DNA from: Porpolomopsis calyptriformis
Lineage: Eukaryota > Basidiomycota > Agaricomycetes > Agaricales > Hygrophoraceae
Assembly (NCBI GenBank): GCA_951640195.1
Contig: OX621165.1
Span: forward strand, 2,108,001-2,172,000
Direction of reading: 5' to 3'
Length of the DNA stretch: 64,000 bases
Shown here: positions 11,201 through 23,428 of the stretch, one piece after another
How the letters are laid out: each line of letters starts with the position of its first letter
Position numbering within the stretch: the stretch's first letter is position 1
The notes under the pieces: model-generated
What the model saw: the letters and a program-made list of their open reading frames with translations, nothing else
Told to the model about the DNA's origin: nothing
The model's database searches: none
Translations under genes and position numbers: made by a program

Positions 11201-12872
11201 TCGTCGAAGTGAGTTTTGATGAAAGGTAACGTTTGATATCGCTCTGCACAACCCAAAGTTCAACTTCATGCAAAATGTATCGCTGAGTGATGGGGTTCAA
11301 ATTGCTTGATTGAAAGATCGTAGTAATATGACTTTCTGGCCGACTGGTGACCAAAAATTTCAATGGGAAAAGTTCGTCGATATGAAGAGAGAGTGACGAT
11401 AATATGACCGAGGTTGTTCCGGTCTCCTTGCATTCGTCGAGTGCATCCACTACAACGACACATGGAGGAAATGAGCCCTTGAGCGCACGAAGTGGTTTTA
11501 CGATAAGCTCTTCCAGTTGATATGAAGGGTTGGCATTAACGATATCAGGTGTTGAGTTCATAACACGAGTAACCTCGGCTCTGAACGAATCGCTGAAATT
11601 TCCGAGTTGATAGGCAATGGTGGTGAAGATTAGACGAGGATTGCTGCATTCCGCGTCGTCCCGCGAGCAGAAGAAGCTTGCACTGAGAATGCCACGTTCG
11701 TTGCAAGCTTGAGCAACGGTATAAGCGATCGTCGTTTTCCCCGTGCCGGCCGATCCATTGATCGAAAATATACAAATACTCGCCGCAGGGACATTGGGCA
11801 TTGGCGGTTTCCCCTTCACTGAGTGACCGACTTGGCCTGATGAATTGTCGGAATCAATCCAGCGAATGATCTGATCGAGGATGTCCACCCTTGTGTCTTC
11901 CAAACACCGTTCTCGATCTTTAGAATTGAAAGCGGCGAAAGTGGCATAGGGCGGGCGGCGATCTAATACCTTCTAAGTCATTTCATCTGTCAACCAATCG
12001 ATCCTCACCTTTCATGTCTAAACTAGTCATTGTTTTCTAGACGGCATTAAGCAGCCAAGTCGTAACAATTAGTGGGTTGTCAACACAAACCTGAATTCCA
12101 CTCATATTTTCATCAAGTTTCTTGATATCCTCCCGGATTCTGGTGGCATGTTCCTGGGAGTATGTGAGTGTTAAACTCATCGAGGCATCGGGAAATTAAC
12201 AAACGTCAAGTGCGGATTCGATGGCAAGTGTAGTCTCTACCTATGCAAATAATGCGGCACCGATCCATATTAGTCAAAGGTGGAAATACGCAAACAGATA
12301 AGCAGACCGTAAAGCTTTGGATCGACGATGCAATTGTCTCGATATGATTGCTAATCGACCGTGCATCATCAGAGTAGCGAATAAAACGGTTTATGGCATT
12401 GCGGGAAGGAATCTTTCGTAACTCTTCCAACACTGTATTCAATGTGCTATATAAATATAGATCAGGGTAGTTCATTGTTGGCTTTAAAGGCACGCACATG
12501 AACAGACGATTTATTCTATCAATGGTCACCGAAGAAAATGTTCCTCCATTCCGAGAGTTTTCGAGAGCTTGGTTGAGACCTTCGATCTTTGCTGAAAGTT
12601 TCTCGACGTCTTCTGCATTTTGGGATGCTTTCTGCTTCGCTTATCAGAAGGTGTCGATATAGAGGATGGTTGCAATCCACCTTGATAACATCCAACACGA
12701 ATAGCAGACCACCTATGCCTGTCTGGAGGCTAGGCAATCCGGCGCCTCCGGTGGCCTGTTCGACTATTCGAAGAGTTGTTTGCAGGCCGCTAACAGCAGT
12801 AGAACATCCCTCCTTCAACCTTGTTTTGCTATCCGACTTTGATTTTGACTTTGATTTGACAGAGTGGAACAT
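8291..12872 (-). CDS. NACHT-WD40 NLR-like protein, copy 1 (intact)
   Basis: Eight exons (12872-12681, 12631-12498, 12446-12308, 12240-12205, 12153-12091, 12036-12009, 11962-10365, 10315-8291) keep one frame and give 1404 residues. A helical N-terminal domain (KEGCSTAVSGLQTTLRIVEQ, GIGGLLFVLDVIK) typical of basidiomycete NLRs comes first. The NACHT NTPase follows, with Walker A NGSAGTGKTTIAYTVA, Walker B VVVDALDEC and sensor LVTSRPES. Twelve WD40 repeats of exactly 42 residues (core SVAFSPDGTRIVSGS.D.TVRLWD) fill about 9.8-8.5 kb and are nearly identical. The NACHT and WD frames only join through a 49-nt intron (donor GTTCGT, acceptor AACAG) that is also present in copy 2. This is the HET-E/HNWD architecture of self/non-self receptors; cytosolic function is inferred. 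Confidence 0.88.
8540..10090 (-). repeat. Twelve 126-bp WD40 tandem repeats (high internal conservation)
   Basis: Each 126-bp unit encodes one 42-residue WD40 repeat. Units differ mainly at the residues after the GH dipeptide, at A/T/S before FS, at Y/S/H/C after SG, and at E/K/T/Q before T[VI]. Units 4-5 and 6-7 form a higher-order 252-bp duplication (alternating VTF...DAVSG and VAF...DAFSG). This points to recent unequal exchange. Confidence 0.9.
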
Positions 12873-13230
12873 TGAAAGAAACTTGAATGGATGTGGGACG
12901 AATCAAAGAATGCTAGACGCCGAGGCACAGCACACACGTGAGGTTCTGCCGCTTCCGAATTTTGCACTGCCCCACACTTGTCTCGCTGATTTGGCACACG
13001 AAATCAGTGAGACAAGAATGGCACGGTAAATCGGGTACCCACGCCGTTTCCCTACACATACCTACGCGAGGAAGTGAGAGTAAAAGTAAGGGTATTTTGC
13101 AAGCTCTAAGCGAGACATGAACGTTAGCGAGGCTCCATTGTGTTCCCAAGGTCTCTTTTGAATTTGTCACCCTCGGAAGTCGTTGTGGACGATTCAATAC
13201 ACCGCACCCTTTACTCGGGGTTAGGGTTTA
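12873..13230. promoter_or_regulatory. Intergenic region shared by divergent NLR and (dead) HEM4, copy 1
   Basis: This spacer is similar to 19293-19581 of the second unit: shared segments start at GAATCAAAGAATGCTAGACGCCGAGG and continue to TTAGGGTT. In copy 1 it carries extra sequence and leads into a HEM4 exon lacking its ATG. Confidence 0.5.
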
Positions 13231-13678
13231 CGTGCAAAGCTCAAAGCACCAACACCTGCAGGCACTCCGGATCCTTACGAGCAATCTCTCAAATCTCTCG
13301 GGAATGCCTCCTCAATTCCTATTCTTGAAACAGTCTTGACTAACCAAGGACAACTCAAATCCATTTTGGTCAATGAACGGCGTGTGATCATAACGAGTGC
13401 AAGAGCAAGCGAGGCTTGGAAGACTATTGTAGAAGATCTGCTATCCAATATTTCCTCGCCATAAATCAAAGGTTGGTATACCGTCAACCTCCGCTGAGCA
13501 AATGGTCAACATTTCATGCAGCCGATTGTAGTCGGCGACACCACGGCTACACCACTTCGTTCCCTTCGCGACACCCATGGTGATTCTTGTTTGATTCCTA
13601 AGGATATACGTGGTAAATGTGGTACGAGTGAATGTCTTGCCCGTTTCATACTGGAGGACGTCTCCACGACCGAAGGCT
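13231..13678 (+). pseudogene. HEM4 (uroporphyrinogen-III synthase) pseudogene, copy 1
   Basis: The sequence matches exon 1 and the first half of exon 2 of the intact HEM4 at 19.6-20.6 kb. It keeps ITSARASEAWKTIVEDLLS and VVGDTTATPLRSLRDTHGDS. The start codon region is lost, several codons are missing around 13300 and 13375, and a TAA interrupts the exon 1 equivalent near 13461. Similarity ends abruptly at about 13678, so the C-terminal half of the enzyme is absent. It is the decayed partner of NLR copy 1 in the duplicated block. Confidence 0.85.
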
Positions 13679-14850
13679 GGAGTTACCTTTTGCAGATTAC
13701 AGCTATTGTCACCAACTGGCTTGTAAAGCGTATACTCGCACAGCCAATCAATCGTGCTGTCCGCCCTGAGAAGCACGACTTTCCTCAGATTCTAACCTAT
13801 CAAGATCCCGTCAGTCCTCCCTCGTGAATGGACGTGCTCTGCATGCGAAAGGCACATTGTTCGGAAAGCCACTTCCTCCGCAACACCTTCCCCTCCCCAC
13901 CGAAATGCGATCCGATAATTGTATGCGAGAACGATTGCTTATGGGAACAGTACCCCAACCCTCGCACCAGTCTTCCTCTGACAATTCCTCTCGTGCCCAT
14001 TACTCCCACTGATCTACAATCCCTGGACCAACTTTGGGGAAGGAAAAGGGAACGTAAGAACCCCCAAAGATCAAATCACTCGGGGAAAGTATCACGACGC
14101 TACCTCAACCAAAGGCTTCCAGACCTACCTTCTGTGAAGCATGGGATGGCTGGATGGTAAGCAATTTCATGCTGAAGTTTGATGCACATAACCTGAACAA
14201 TTAAGCAGATGACCGCCAAATTTTATAAGCCTGGGATTAACAAACAAGACTTTCGTGTCGGCTTTCAGCGAACCAGCCTTGTGTTCGCTTGGGAGACCGT
14301 GACACCCCCCGAATGAGTGGAAGAAGGATGTATTGTAATGCTGGAATTCAGCTACAGGCGAGGGCGTGCATGAGTTCTCCAATCTCGAACTTGTTCCACC
14401 AAACCCGGTATTCCAATAGAGCGAAACCCAGTATGAAGGGTATCCTAAGCTTGACGTCCGTCATCTATCACCGTGAAGGAAAGGGACGGACAAGGTGCAG
14501 TCAGTCAATGCCAGAGTGACTAGACCATTGCCCAGTAAGCCATCGATCTGTAGTAGTTCCAGACACCGGAACACCCTGATTGATCAGTAACATTCTGGAG
14601 GAGGGTGACAGGTATCTTCCTACTGGCATGCATCATGCATTGTTGAAAATGAAAACGAATTGCGAGAGAAGTTCGACATCGCAGACCACCCACTAACCTG
14701 AATGTCTTAGGTTAGAGTCGGGTTAGGGCTGACAAGTTAACGATCAATCAAAGACACTGCTATGTACTCGTCTTAATGATGACATTTGTTGCTGAAGGGA
14801 AGATTGACAATCGATGCGTTTCTGAAGGGTGTGGGTAGAAAATCGTAAGG
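13679..14850. other. Unique spacer between the two duplicated units; no confident gene
   Basis: About 1.2 kb without counterpart in the other unit. Short plus-strand frames around 13828-14160 and 14204-14320 (containing FYKPGINKQDFRVGF and SLVFAWETVTPPE, then a TGA) look like fragments of decayed coding sequence. I cannot name the family. Confidence 0.35.
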
Positions 14851-14966
14851 CACTTAGAAAAACGGTGGCAGAGATATGGTATGAAAAGCAAGGGTTTTAT
14901 ACCAACAAATGGCAATTCGGAGACAACAAAAACCGTGTTGCCATAAGATGGTGATAGGCTGGAAAG

Positions 14967-17900
14967 CTAGAGGTTATGAAAATATGCGTCCATGCCTGTA
15001 AAATCAAGGATAATGACACGACCATCCGCTTTGGTAAAAACTGCATGAGCTCCCTTTGCAGCCGACTTCGTCGGTCTGAGAGAGACCGGAACCCAACAAA
15101 TACGACGATTTAGAGTGAGGGAGTGCACCCAGCCGTCCGCTCCAATATAACCAAATACGGGACTGGCAGGGTTAGTAGATAACGAGTTCCCTGATAAACT
15201 ATAAGATTGTGCGATCGATTCAACATCGATAAAGACTTTTTCGAGGGACTTCAAATGTGCACCGCTGACTGCGTCCCACAGCCGAACATTGTTGTGGAAG
15301 GATCTAGAAACGATACGCGTGCCATCGGGGGAAAATGCGACCGAATTTACTGAATGAGAATGTCCATTGAAAGTGTTCAGATGGGCACCGCTGATTGCGT
15401 CCCACAGCCGAACAGTTGTGTCGGAGGATCCGGAAACGATACGCGTCCCATCGGGGGAAAATGCGACCGAAAATACTGAATTAGAATGTCCCTTAAAAGT
15501 GTTCAGATGGGCACCACTGACTGCATCCCACAGCCGAACAGTTTCGTCGTAGGATCCGGAAACGATACGCGTCCCATCGGGGGAAAATGCGACCGAAAAT
15601 ACTGAATAAGAATGTCCCTTGAAAGTATTCAGATGGGCACCGCTGACTGCGTCCCACAGCCGAACAGTTTTGTCGTCGGATCCGGAAACGATACGTGTGC
15701 CATCGGGGGAAAATGCGACCGAAAATACTGAATTAGAATGTCCCTTGAAAGTGTTCAGATGGGCACCACTGACTGCGTCCCACAGCCGAACAGTTTTGTC
15801 GTAGGATCCGGAAACGATACGCGTGCCATACGGGGAAAATGCCACAGAAAATACTGAATTAGAATGTCCCTTGAAAGTGTTCAGATGGGCACCACTGATT
15901 GTATCCCACAGCCGAACAGTTTCGTCGTAGGATCCGGAAACGATACGTGTGCCATCGGGGGAAAATGCGACCAAATTTACTGAATCAGAATGTCCCTTGA
16001 AAGTGTTCAGATAGGCACCGCTGACTGCGTCCCACAGCCGAACAGTTTTGTCGGAGGATCCGGAAACAATATGCCTGCCATCGGGGGAAAATGCAACCGA
16101 AAATACTGAATCAGAATGTCCATTGAAAGTGTTCAGATGGGCACCGCTGATTGTATCCCACAGCCGAACAGTTTCGTCGTAGGATCCGGAAACGATACGC
16201 GTGCCATCGGGGGAAAATGCGACCGAAAATACTGAACCAGAATGTCTCTTGAAAGTGTTCAGATGGGCACCGCTGACTGCGTCCCACAGCCGAACAGTTT
16301 CGTCGGAGGATCCGGAAACGATACGCATGCCATCAGGGGAAAATGCGACCGAATTTACTGAATCAGAATGTCCCTTGAAAGTGTTCAGATGGGCACCGCT
16401 GATTGCGTCCCACAGCCGCACAGTTTGGTCGGAGGACCCGGAAACGATACGTGTGCCATCAGGGGAAAATGCGACCGAATTTACCGAACGGGAATGTCCT
16501 TCTATCGTTCGTATGCATGAACACCATCTCTCATCCAATCCATTGTACACTTTGATTGGAGTGTCCAACTCTCTCCTGTAGGTCTTCTTAATCAAGGCTT
16601 CTTCGGGAGTGAACAGTAACACAGAGTGGTATACTTGGAGGGAACAAGTACTGATCACTGAGAAAAATTCAAGGGTAAATCGCTCGCAATCACGAAGTAA
16701 ATTCATTGTATCAGTCATGTCCCTGCCTGCTTTCTGTCAAATTGGATCAGCTTTGCGCATTGCAGAGAGGGAGAACGACGAACATCAATCGCTTGTTGTG
16801 CAGTATCCAACGCAAGAAGGCCATTTCGAAGGTCTCCCATCAGACTTAGTGCCTCGACCCAATACAGTAGATACTTCGAGCAAAACTCCCTCAGCAGTTC
16901 AAAGAGACTGTGAGAGGACATCGCATTTGATAGGTGCCAAGCCCAGTGATGGCAAGCATACTGCAGTTCAGGTGGAATGCATGTCATGATTCATGTCAGA
17001 AGGTTGTCGACTTCGTTATTGAGCACTGATGGGTTTTTGAGTCCACATATATCCCGCTTTAGCCCTTTCATAAAGTCTAGACAGGCATGCGCTAGTAAGG
17101 TATGTTGAACTCCAGGGCGAACAACAAATTTCGAATTTCGACATCGAGCTGAGCTTGTTATGAAGTCGAAGAAGGATGGATGAAGGGTTCAAACCACTTG
17201 GCTATCATTGTCTGGCACCATGATCACAGAGTGAAGATGCCGCAGCGTCTCTTGAACTGTTCCGGGTTGCATACCTAGTAATCGTTCGATAGCAAGTGAA
17301 GAGAGTGGATCTCGAAGAAGAACAATGGTCCCTAGAATCCTCTTCAGCCGACCAGAAAGACCAGGGGATATAGTAGGCAAAGCATCATTCAACACTTGAG
17401 TGTATAATTGATCAAGGTAGTAATCGGGTGACGAGGGTTCTGTCGCATGAGTTGTGTGACACAGAAGGCGAGCGAGCTGACCTTTGGGGTCAGAATAGCT
17501 TTTATCTTCGATGAACCTCACCGACGTGGATGCATAGATGAAAAGTGCAGAGGATGATAGCGCTAGGGAATGGATATCTGCTTCAGAAGGCCATTGATCT
17601 TTGATACGATATAATTCTCTCGTCGAAGCGAGTTTTGACGAAAGGAAACATTTGATATCGCTCTGCACAACCCCAAGTTCAACTTCATGCAAAACGTATC
17701 GCTGAGTGATGGGGTTCAAATTGCTTGACTGAAAGATCGTAGTAATATGACTTTCTGGCCGACTGGTGACCAAAAACTTCAATGGGAAAAGTTCGTCGAT
17801 ATGAAGAGAGAGTGACGATAATATGGCCGAGGTTGTTCCGGTCTCCTTGCATTCGTCGAGTGCATCCACTACAACGACACATGGAGGAAATGAGCCCTTG

Positions 17901-19292
17901 AGCGCACGAAGTGGTTTTACGATAAGCTCTTCCAGTTGATATGAAGGGTTGGCATTAACGATATTGGGTGTTGAATTCAGAACACGAGTAACCTCAGCTC
18001 TGAACGAATCGCTGAAATTTCCGAGTTGATAGGCAATGGTGGTGAAGATTAGACGAGGATTGCTGCATTCCGCGTCGTCCCGCGAGCAGAAGAAGCTTGC
18101 GGTGAGAATGCCACGTTCGTTGCAAGCTTCAGCAACCGTATAAGCGATGGTCGTTTTCCCCGTTCCGGCCGATCCATTGATCCAAAGTACACAAATACTT
18201 GCCGCGGGGACATTGGGCATTGGCGATTTTCCCTTCACTGCGTGACCATCTTGGCTTGATGAATTGTCGGAATCAATCCAGCGATTGATCTGATCGAGGA
18301 TCTCCACCCTCGTGTCTTCCAAACACCGCGCTCGATCTTTAGAGTTGAATGCAGCAAAGGTGGCATAGGGCGGGCGGCCATCTAACATATTCTAAGTCAC
18401 TTCATCTCTCAACTAATTAGTCCTTACCTTTCATGTCTAATCTAGTCATTATTTTCTAGACGGTAATTAGTAGCCAAGTCGTAACAATTAGTGCATCATC
18501 AACACAAACCTGAAGTCCACTTGTCATATTTTCATCAAGTTTCCTGATATCCTCCCGGATTCTGGTGGCATGTTCCTGGTATAGTGTGAGTGTTAAACCC
18601 ACTGAGGCATCGCGAAATTAACAAACGTCAAGTGCGAATTCGATGGCGAGTGTAGTCTCCACCTATGCCAACAATGCACCAATCCATGTTAGTCAAAGGT
18701 GGAAATATGCAAACAGATAGGCAAACCGTAAAGCTTTGGATCGACCATGTGATTGTCTCGATATGATTGCTGATCGACCGTGCATCATCAGAGTAACGAA
18801 TATAACGGTTGATGGGATTGCGGGAAGCTATCTTTCGTAGCTCATCCAACGCTGTATTCGATGTACTATAGAAATAGAGATCAGGCAAGTCCATTGTTAG
18901 CGTAAAAGGCAACGTACACGAACAGACGATCTATTCTATCAATGACCACCGAAGAAAGTGTTCCTCCATCCTTGGAATTTTCAAGGAGTCGATTAAGACC
19001 TTCTATCTGCTCTGAGAGTTTCTCGACGTCCGCTGCGTTTTGGGATGCCTTCTGCTTCGCTTATCAGAAGACGTCGATATAAAGAATGGTTGCAATCCAC
19101 CTTGATAACATCCAACACGAATAGCAGACCACCTATGCCTGTCTGGAGGCTAGGCAATCCGGCGCCTCCGGTGGCCTGTTCGACTATTCGAAGAGTTGTT
19201 TGCAGGCCGCTAACAGCAGTAGAACATCCCTCCTTCAACCTTGCTTTGTTATCCGACTTTGATTTCGACTTTGATTTGATAAAGTGGAACAT
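14967..19292 (-). pseudogene. NACHT-WD40 NLR, copy 2, with two in-frame stops
   Basis: Paralogue of the 8.3-12.9 kb NLR with the same eight-exon structure: 19292-19101, 19051-18918, 18865-18727, 18662-18627, 18575-18510, 18455-18428, 18381-16784 and 16733-14967, 1320 codons in one frame. Within exon 7 two Arg codons of copy 1 are TGA: complement 17189-17191 (after DNDSQVV) and 16991-16993 (after VDNLLT). The N-terminal domain, Walker A (NGSAGTGKTTIAYTVAEA) and Walker B are intact up to the first stop. The downstream WD40 part stays open for 583 codons from an internal ATG at 16718, with ten 42-residue repeats instead of twelve. It could still yield a NACHT-only product and, from a separate start, a WD40-only product. 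Confidence 0.85.
15245..16500 (-). repeat. Ten 126-bp WD40 tandem repeats
   Basis: Same 42-residue unit as in copy 1, but ten units. Variation again clusters after GH and at the SG[S/Y/D]D[E/K/T/Q]T positions. The last unit (RSFHNNVRLWD) is divergent. Confidence 0.88.
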
Positions 19293-19581
19293 TGGATTGG
19301 ATGTGGGACGAATCAAAGAATGCTAGACGCCGAGGCACAGCATAACACGCAGGGTTCTGCCCATTCCGGATTCCGGATTTTGCACTTGCCTTCATTCTTT
19401 GCAAGGTGTATAACGGGTATCCTCGCAAGCTCTAAGCGAGATATGAAAGTTAGAGGGCTCCATTACTGTGTTGTCAAGGTCTCTTTTTGAATTCGTTGCC
19501 CTCGGAACTCTGTTCGAGTTGTTGCAGTCGACGATTTGATACAATTGATACCCGTCGGGGTTAGGGTTACATTTACTGACG

Positions 19582-20561
19582 ATGGCAAACATTATTCTGC
19601 TCAAAGCACCAAGTTCTCCAGATCCTTACGAGCAATCTCTCAAGCTTCTCGGGTATCATGTCTCCTCAGTGCCTATCCTTGAAACGGTCTTGACAAACCT
19701 AGAACAACTCAAATCCATTTTGGTCAACGAACCAAGTTATGGACGTGTGATCATAACGAGTGCAAGAGCAAGCGAGGCTTGGAAGACTGTTGTAGAAGAT
19801 CTGCTATCCGACACTTCCTCGACCACATCAATCGAAGGTTAGTATACCGTCAGTCTCCGCCGAACGAATGGCCAACATTTCTTGTAGCCGATTGGTGTTG
19901 CTTGCCTTTTTATGTAGTCGGTGACACCACTGCTACACCACTTCGTTCCCTTCGCGACACCCATGGTGATTCTTGTCTGGTTCCTAAGGATATACGTGGT
20001 AAATGTGGTACGAGCGAACGTCTTGCCCGTTTCATACTGGAGGACGTCTCCACGACCGAAGGCGGGAGCAGGTTGAACCCCAAATCGCTGTACCTCACTG
20101 GCGACAAAAATCAGGACACGATTCCAACTATTCTCAATGGTGGCGGCTTCGAGGTGGAATGTCTGAAAGTGTACGAGACGCACCCCTCGTCCAATCTTGC
20201 AAGAGATTTGGAATGCGTTGTCGCATCTTCACCCAGAGGTACAAAGAACCTCCGTTATTTTATGGTTTCGTTTTAATCGAATTGTCCAGCGTTCGATGAT
20301 TGGTGGATCGTCTTCTTTGCGCCCTCTGCCGCAAGCTTCGCGATACCTATACTACGCGGTTTCTTTGATCTTCCCACCCTTGATCTATCTTCCGGCAGAG
20401 CACGATCGCCTCATAAGGTTAGAATTGCTGCGATCGGTCCAACTACATCTGCCTCTCTTCGTGAAGGTTTAGGCATCCACGTGGACGTTGTGGCCGCTAA
20501 TCCGACACCAGACGACATGGTGTCCGCAATCGCGAATCACGATCGCAAAGAGAAAGATTGA
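19582..20561 (+). CDS. HEM4: Uroporphyrinogen-III synthase
   Basis: Three exons (19582-19837, 19888-20238, 20290-20561) encode 292 residues. Diagnostic stretches are PILETVLTNLEQLKSILVNE, VIITSARASEAWK, FYVVGDTTATPLRSL, DIRGKCGTSERLARFI, LYLTGDKNQDTIP, CLKVYETHPS, WWIVFFAPSAAS and KVRIAAIGPTTSASL. They cover both lobes of the two-domain HemD fold. The enzyme closes hydroxymethylbilane to uroporphyrinogen III in cytosolic heme synthesis. It is the intact member of a duplicated pair, divergent from the stop-bearing NLR copy 2. Length and motif order match full-length fungal HEM4. Confidence 0.93.
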
Positions 20562-21540
20562 CACACTCCCTGCTTCTCACTTCCCCAACTTCGTCTGTCT
20601 GCATGCTCCTCACTACCGTCGGATGCCGCTGGTTCGTTCAATTATCAGTATCGGACCCTGGTTGATTTTATCCGCCTCTGTCCACTCATACACGACGTCA
20701 TATGCCACGCGTAGCGAGAATTGTAATCTAACAACAACGACACGCTGGCACATCGTATCCGAGCTCACTGAGAATTGAGCTGTCGATGTTAATGTTGGTC
20801 CATTGATGCTATCTTCCCGCTCTGTTTGCGCTTTGGTGTACTGATGCCTGGGGTCGCATCCTCCGGAGGTCAATTTCGACGGTCAATACATTGGCGGGTT
20901 TATGTTTGAAGCTGATATATTCGAAGACATCGTTCTGAATGGCGTAGAGCAAGTAGCTATCCATAATTTATTTCCCAAAAAAATGACCTAACGAGTTTGA
21001 CGTTATCTTGTAGGTTCGCGCCCCCGCAATGAATGCGCGTGCGTCACACCTTCGCAAACACCGTTATTCTGTTGATCACAATGGCTGAACACCTCTGCTA
21101 GCGTTGTGTAGAAATACGTACCCCCCTGCGTGTTGCGGAAAAGGATGTGATTATCTCGTTGCTAGAACAACGAAACGAGCAATATGTTGAGCTGTGATCC
21201 TTCTTGCCACTCCTTTCTCTGAGGTCATCGTAAGGTCTGTCAAAATGGAGAAGGACTAATAGGTGAAGACAGAACGAGACGTCATTACCATAAAATACAA
21301 TGCTTTCGGAAGATCGATATGACAAGCTAAAGATGAATTAAAAAGTTTGGAGAGATCTTGATGGACTCCTGAGCTACAGGCCACATTCTCGCATTTCAGG
21401 GTGTCTCAAGTTCATCCCAAGAGAGTAGCAATCTTACAACTGCCATGTGTTAGTCGAGCGCGTACAACCGAGTTATGAAGCTACCACTCACTCTGTGGTG
21501 GACTCATGGGCAAGGATGAAACATATCCTTTCATCCTTGT
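20562..21540. other. Intergenic, no recognised gene
   Basis: About 1 kb downstream of HEM4. A minus-strand frame around 20873-20613 has some coding character (VVYEWTEADKINQGPILIIE) but no family I can identify. Confidence 0.35.
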
Positions 21541-21544
21541 GTCA

Positions 21545-23110
21545 TCCCGAGTAAGCAGCACTGGCTTGTACTTGTTCAAACCTGCATATGAAGTGGGGCT
21601 CAACCACATGGGGCCCTTGAGTCTACTCCAACATCACTCCAAGCCAGCAATAGGTCCACAACTGCTTCTGCCATACCCAAGCTGCACATAACGTGGTGTT
21701 TCAAACACATCGGGCTTTGAGTCCCCTTCAATGTCATGTTGAGTGAGCAGTATCTTCACGACCAATTCCAGGCTGCACGAGAATATAGCGTTCGACTGTA
21801 CAGTCTGGTTTAACATTGTCTCGAGCAAGAAGCACATTCACAATTACCTCATACCCACTCCAGGCAGCATATGAAAGTGGCGTTCGGTCTCTCAGGTGTG
21901 GTTAAACGCCTCCCTTCGCAGCTGAGGGTGGACACGAGGCAGTTGTAGAGCTTTTGCTAGCTCAGGATGACATTAGTGCACTCACAGGATGCAGATGGCC
22001 AGACACCCCTTTCGTTTGCCGCTTCGCGTGAGAATGATGCCGTGGTGAATCCACTGCTCGCCCAGGATGATCATACGAGTCCCGCGAGTCCACTTCAACA
22101 TCATCCGGAGCGAGCAGCAGCTTCATGACTGCCTCGTTCCCACGCCAAGCCGCGTATAAGAGTGGTGTCGAACCATCTAGAGCCTTGGAGTTCGCTCCAA
22201 CATCGGCCCGGGCAACCAATAGCTTCACGGCTGCGTCATGCCCATTGGCAGTCACATGTGAAAGTGGGGTTCGACCATAGCTATCTGGGTTGTCTGCATC
22301 TGCACCATTTCTCAGCTGGCAACGGAGGATCTGGTCCAGGCCGCAATAAGCAGACATATGAACACCTGAAAAATTCCTCGCAAGATATCGAGTGTGGCGG
22401 GAAGACACTGGCATGGCTTGACAAGTGCATGCAACCTTGGAATCATCCTGAAGAAAGTTTATCGCCAAATCTTTGATGCTGTCTTGGGGTCGACGGTCCC
22501 AATTCCGGGACGCATAATCGAGGGGATTCTCTTTCAAAAGGGATTGAAACTCATCATTGCTGCTGCAGTAGCCTCGCACGAATGCATCGAATGCAAGGCA
22601 TGAGGAAGACGGAGTTCGCGGTAGTTTTCGAAGTATTGTTGAGTGGTGCCATCTATACAAGGGTGAATATGCTATCACGTCAATGGCTGTTCCACTCACG
22701 AGCAAGGCGGACGATCTGTTGTTCCTTGTCAATCACAACCACACAGAAGTCGGCTTCCATTCGAATACAAGAGCGAGAGGCTTTAACTCCGTCATCTTCA
22801 GGGAGACGGCGAGTCCAGTAAAAACCTTGCCAGGTAGTCAGGTACGATCGCCTGATAGATTTGGACAAGTCATCGGGGATCCTTACATGCCTCTAACATT
22901 GTGAACAATTCTCTTCGTGATGGTGTCTCAAAGAAGCCTGTTTCGAATATATTTTTCCATATCTTCGTCAGTAGCGCGAATGCCGAGCCACTGTGCTGAA
23001 AGAAAGATTGAGGGAAGGTCGCGTGATATCACAGGCCAGTATGTCTTGATTTCCGCAGCTGGATAAATTCTATGCAGTTTGTTTAAAACTGGAAGGGGAG
23101 AGAGAATGGC
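21545..23110 (-). pseudogene. Decayed NACHT-ankyrin NLR
   Basis: Minus-strand pieces align with the larger NLR at 34.6-38.1 kb. They are the post-NACHT stretch SRDLPSIFLSAQWLGIRATD, and a conserved intron with donor GTAAGG whose acceptor is in CTGGCAAG. The linker with FVRGYCSSNDEFQSLLKENP and KDLAINFLQDDSKVA follows, then ankyrin repeats (YGRTPLSHVTANGHDAAVKLL, DGSTPLLYAAWRGNEAVMKLLL). After about 21960 the repeats lose frame and only degenerate ankyrin DNA is visible to about 21545. No Walker A exon or N-terminal motif exon remains upstream; the frame beyond 23110 is unrelated. It is a truncated pseudogene. Confidence 0.75.
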
Positions 23111-23428
23111 AATGAACCTGTCCATATGGTGTAGTGTTGGAGAGACATGTGTTGAAGTCAGGCACCAATTGGCGCACCTTGTCTCTCCCTTGTGCAGATT
23201 GTGCATCCTCATTGGACCCTCCAACCCACATCCTAACCACCACCTCCGTAAAGTCATACAATCATTTCCCCCCTGACCGTTCCTTCATTCCTGAATCGTT
23301 TCACGTGGTTAGGCATCATCATTATGATGGGCGAATATTTGGACGTTCTGATCCCAGCTGCCATTTTTACCTACAACGCTAATCGTATATAAACAAAAGG
23401 TCGAAATGTCTTCCACCATCATTATCAA

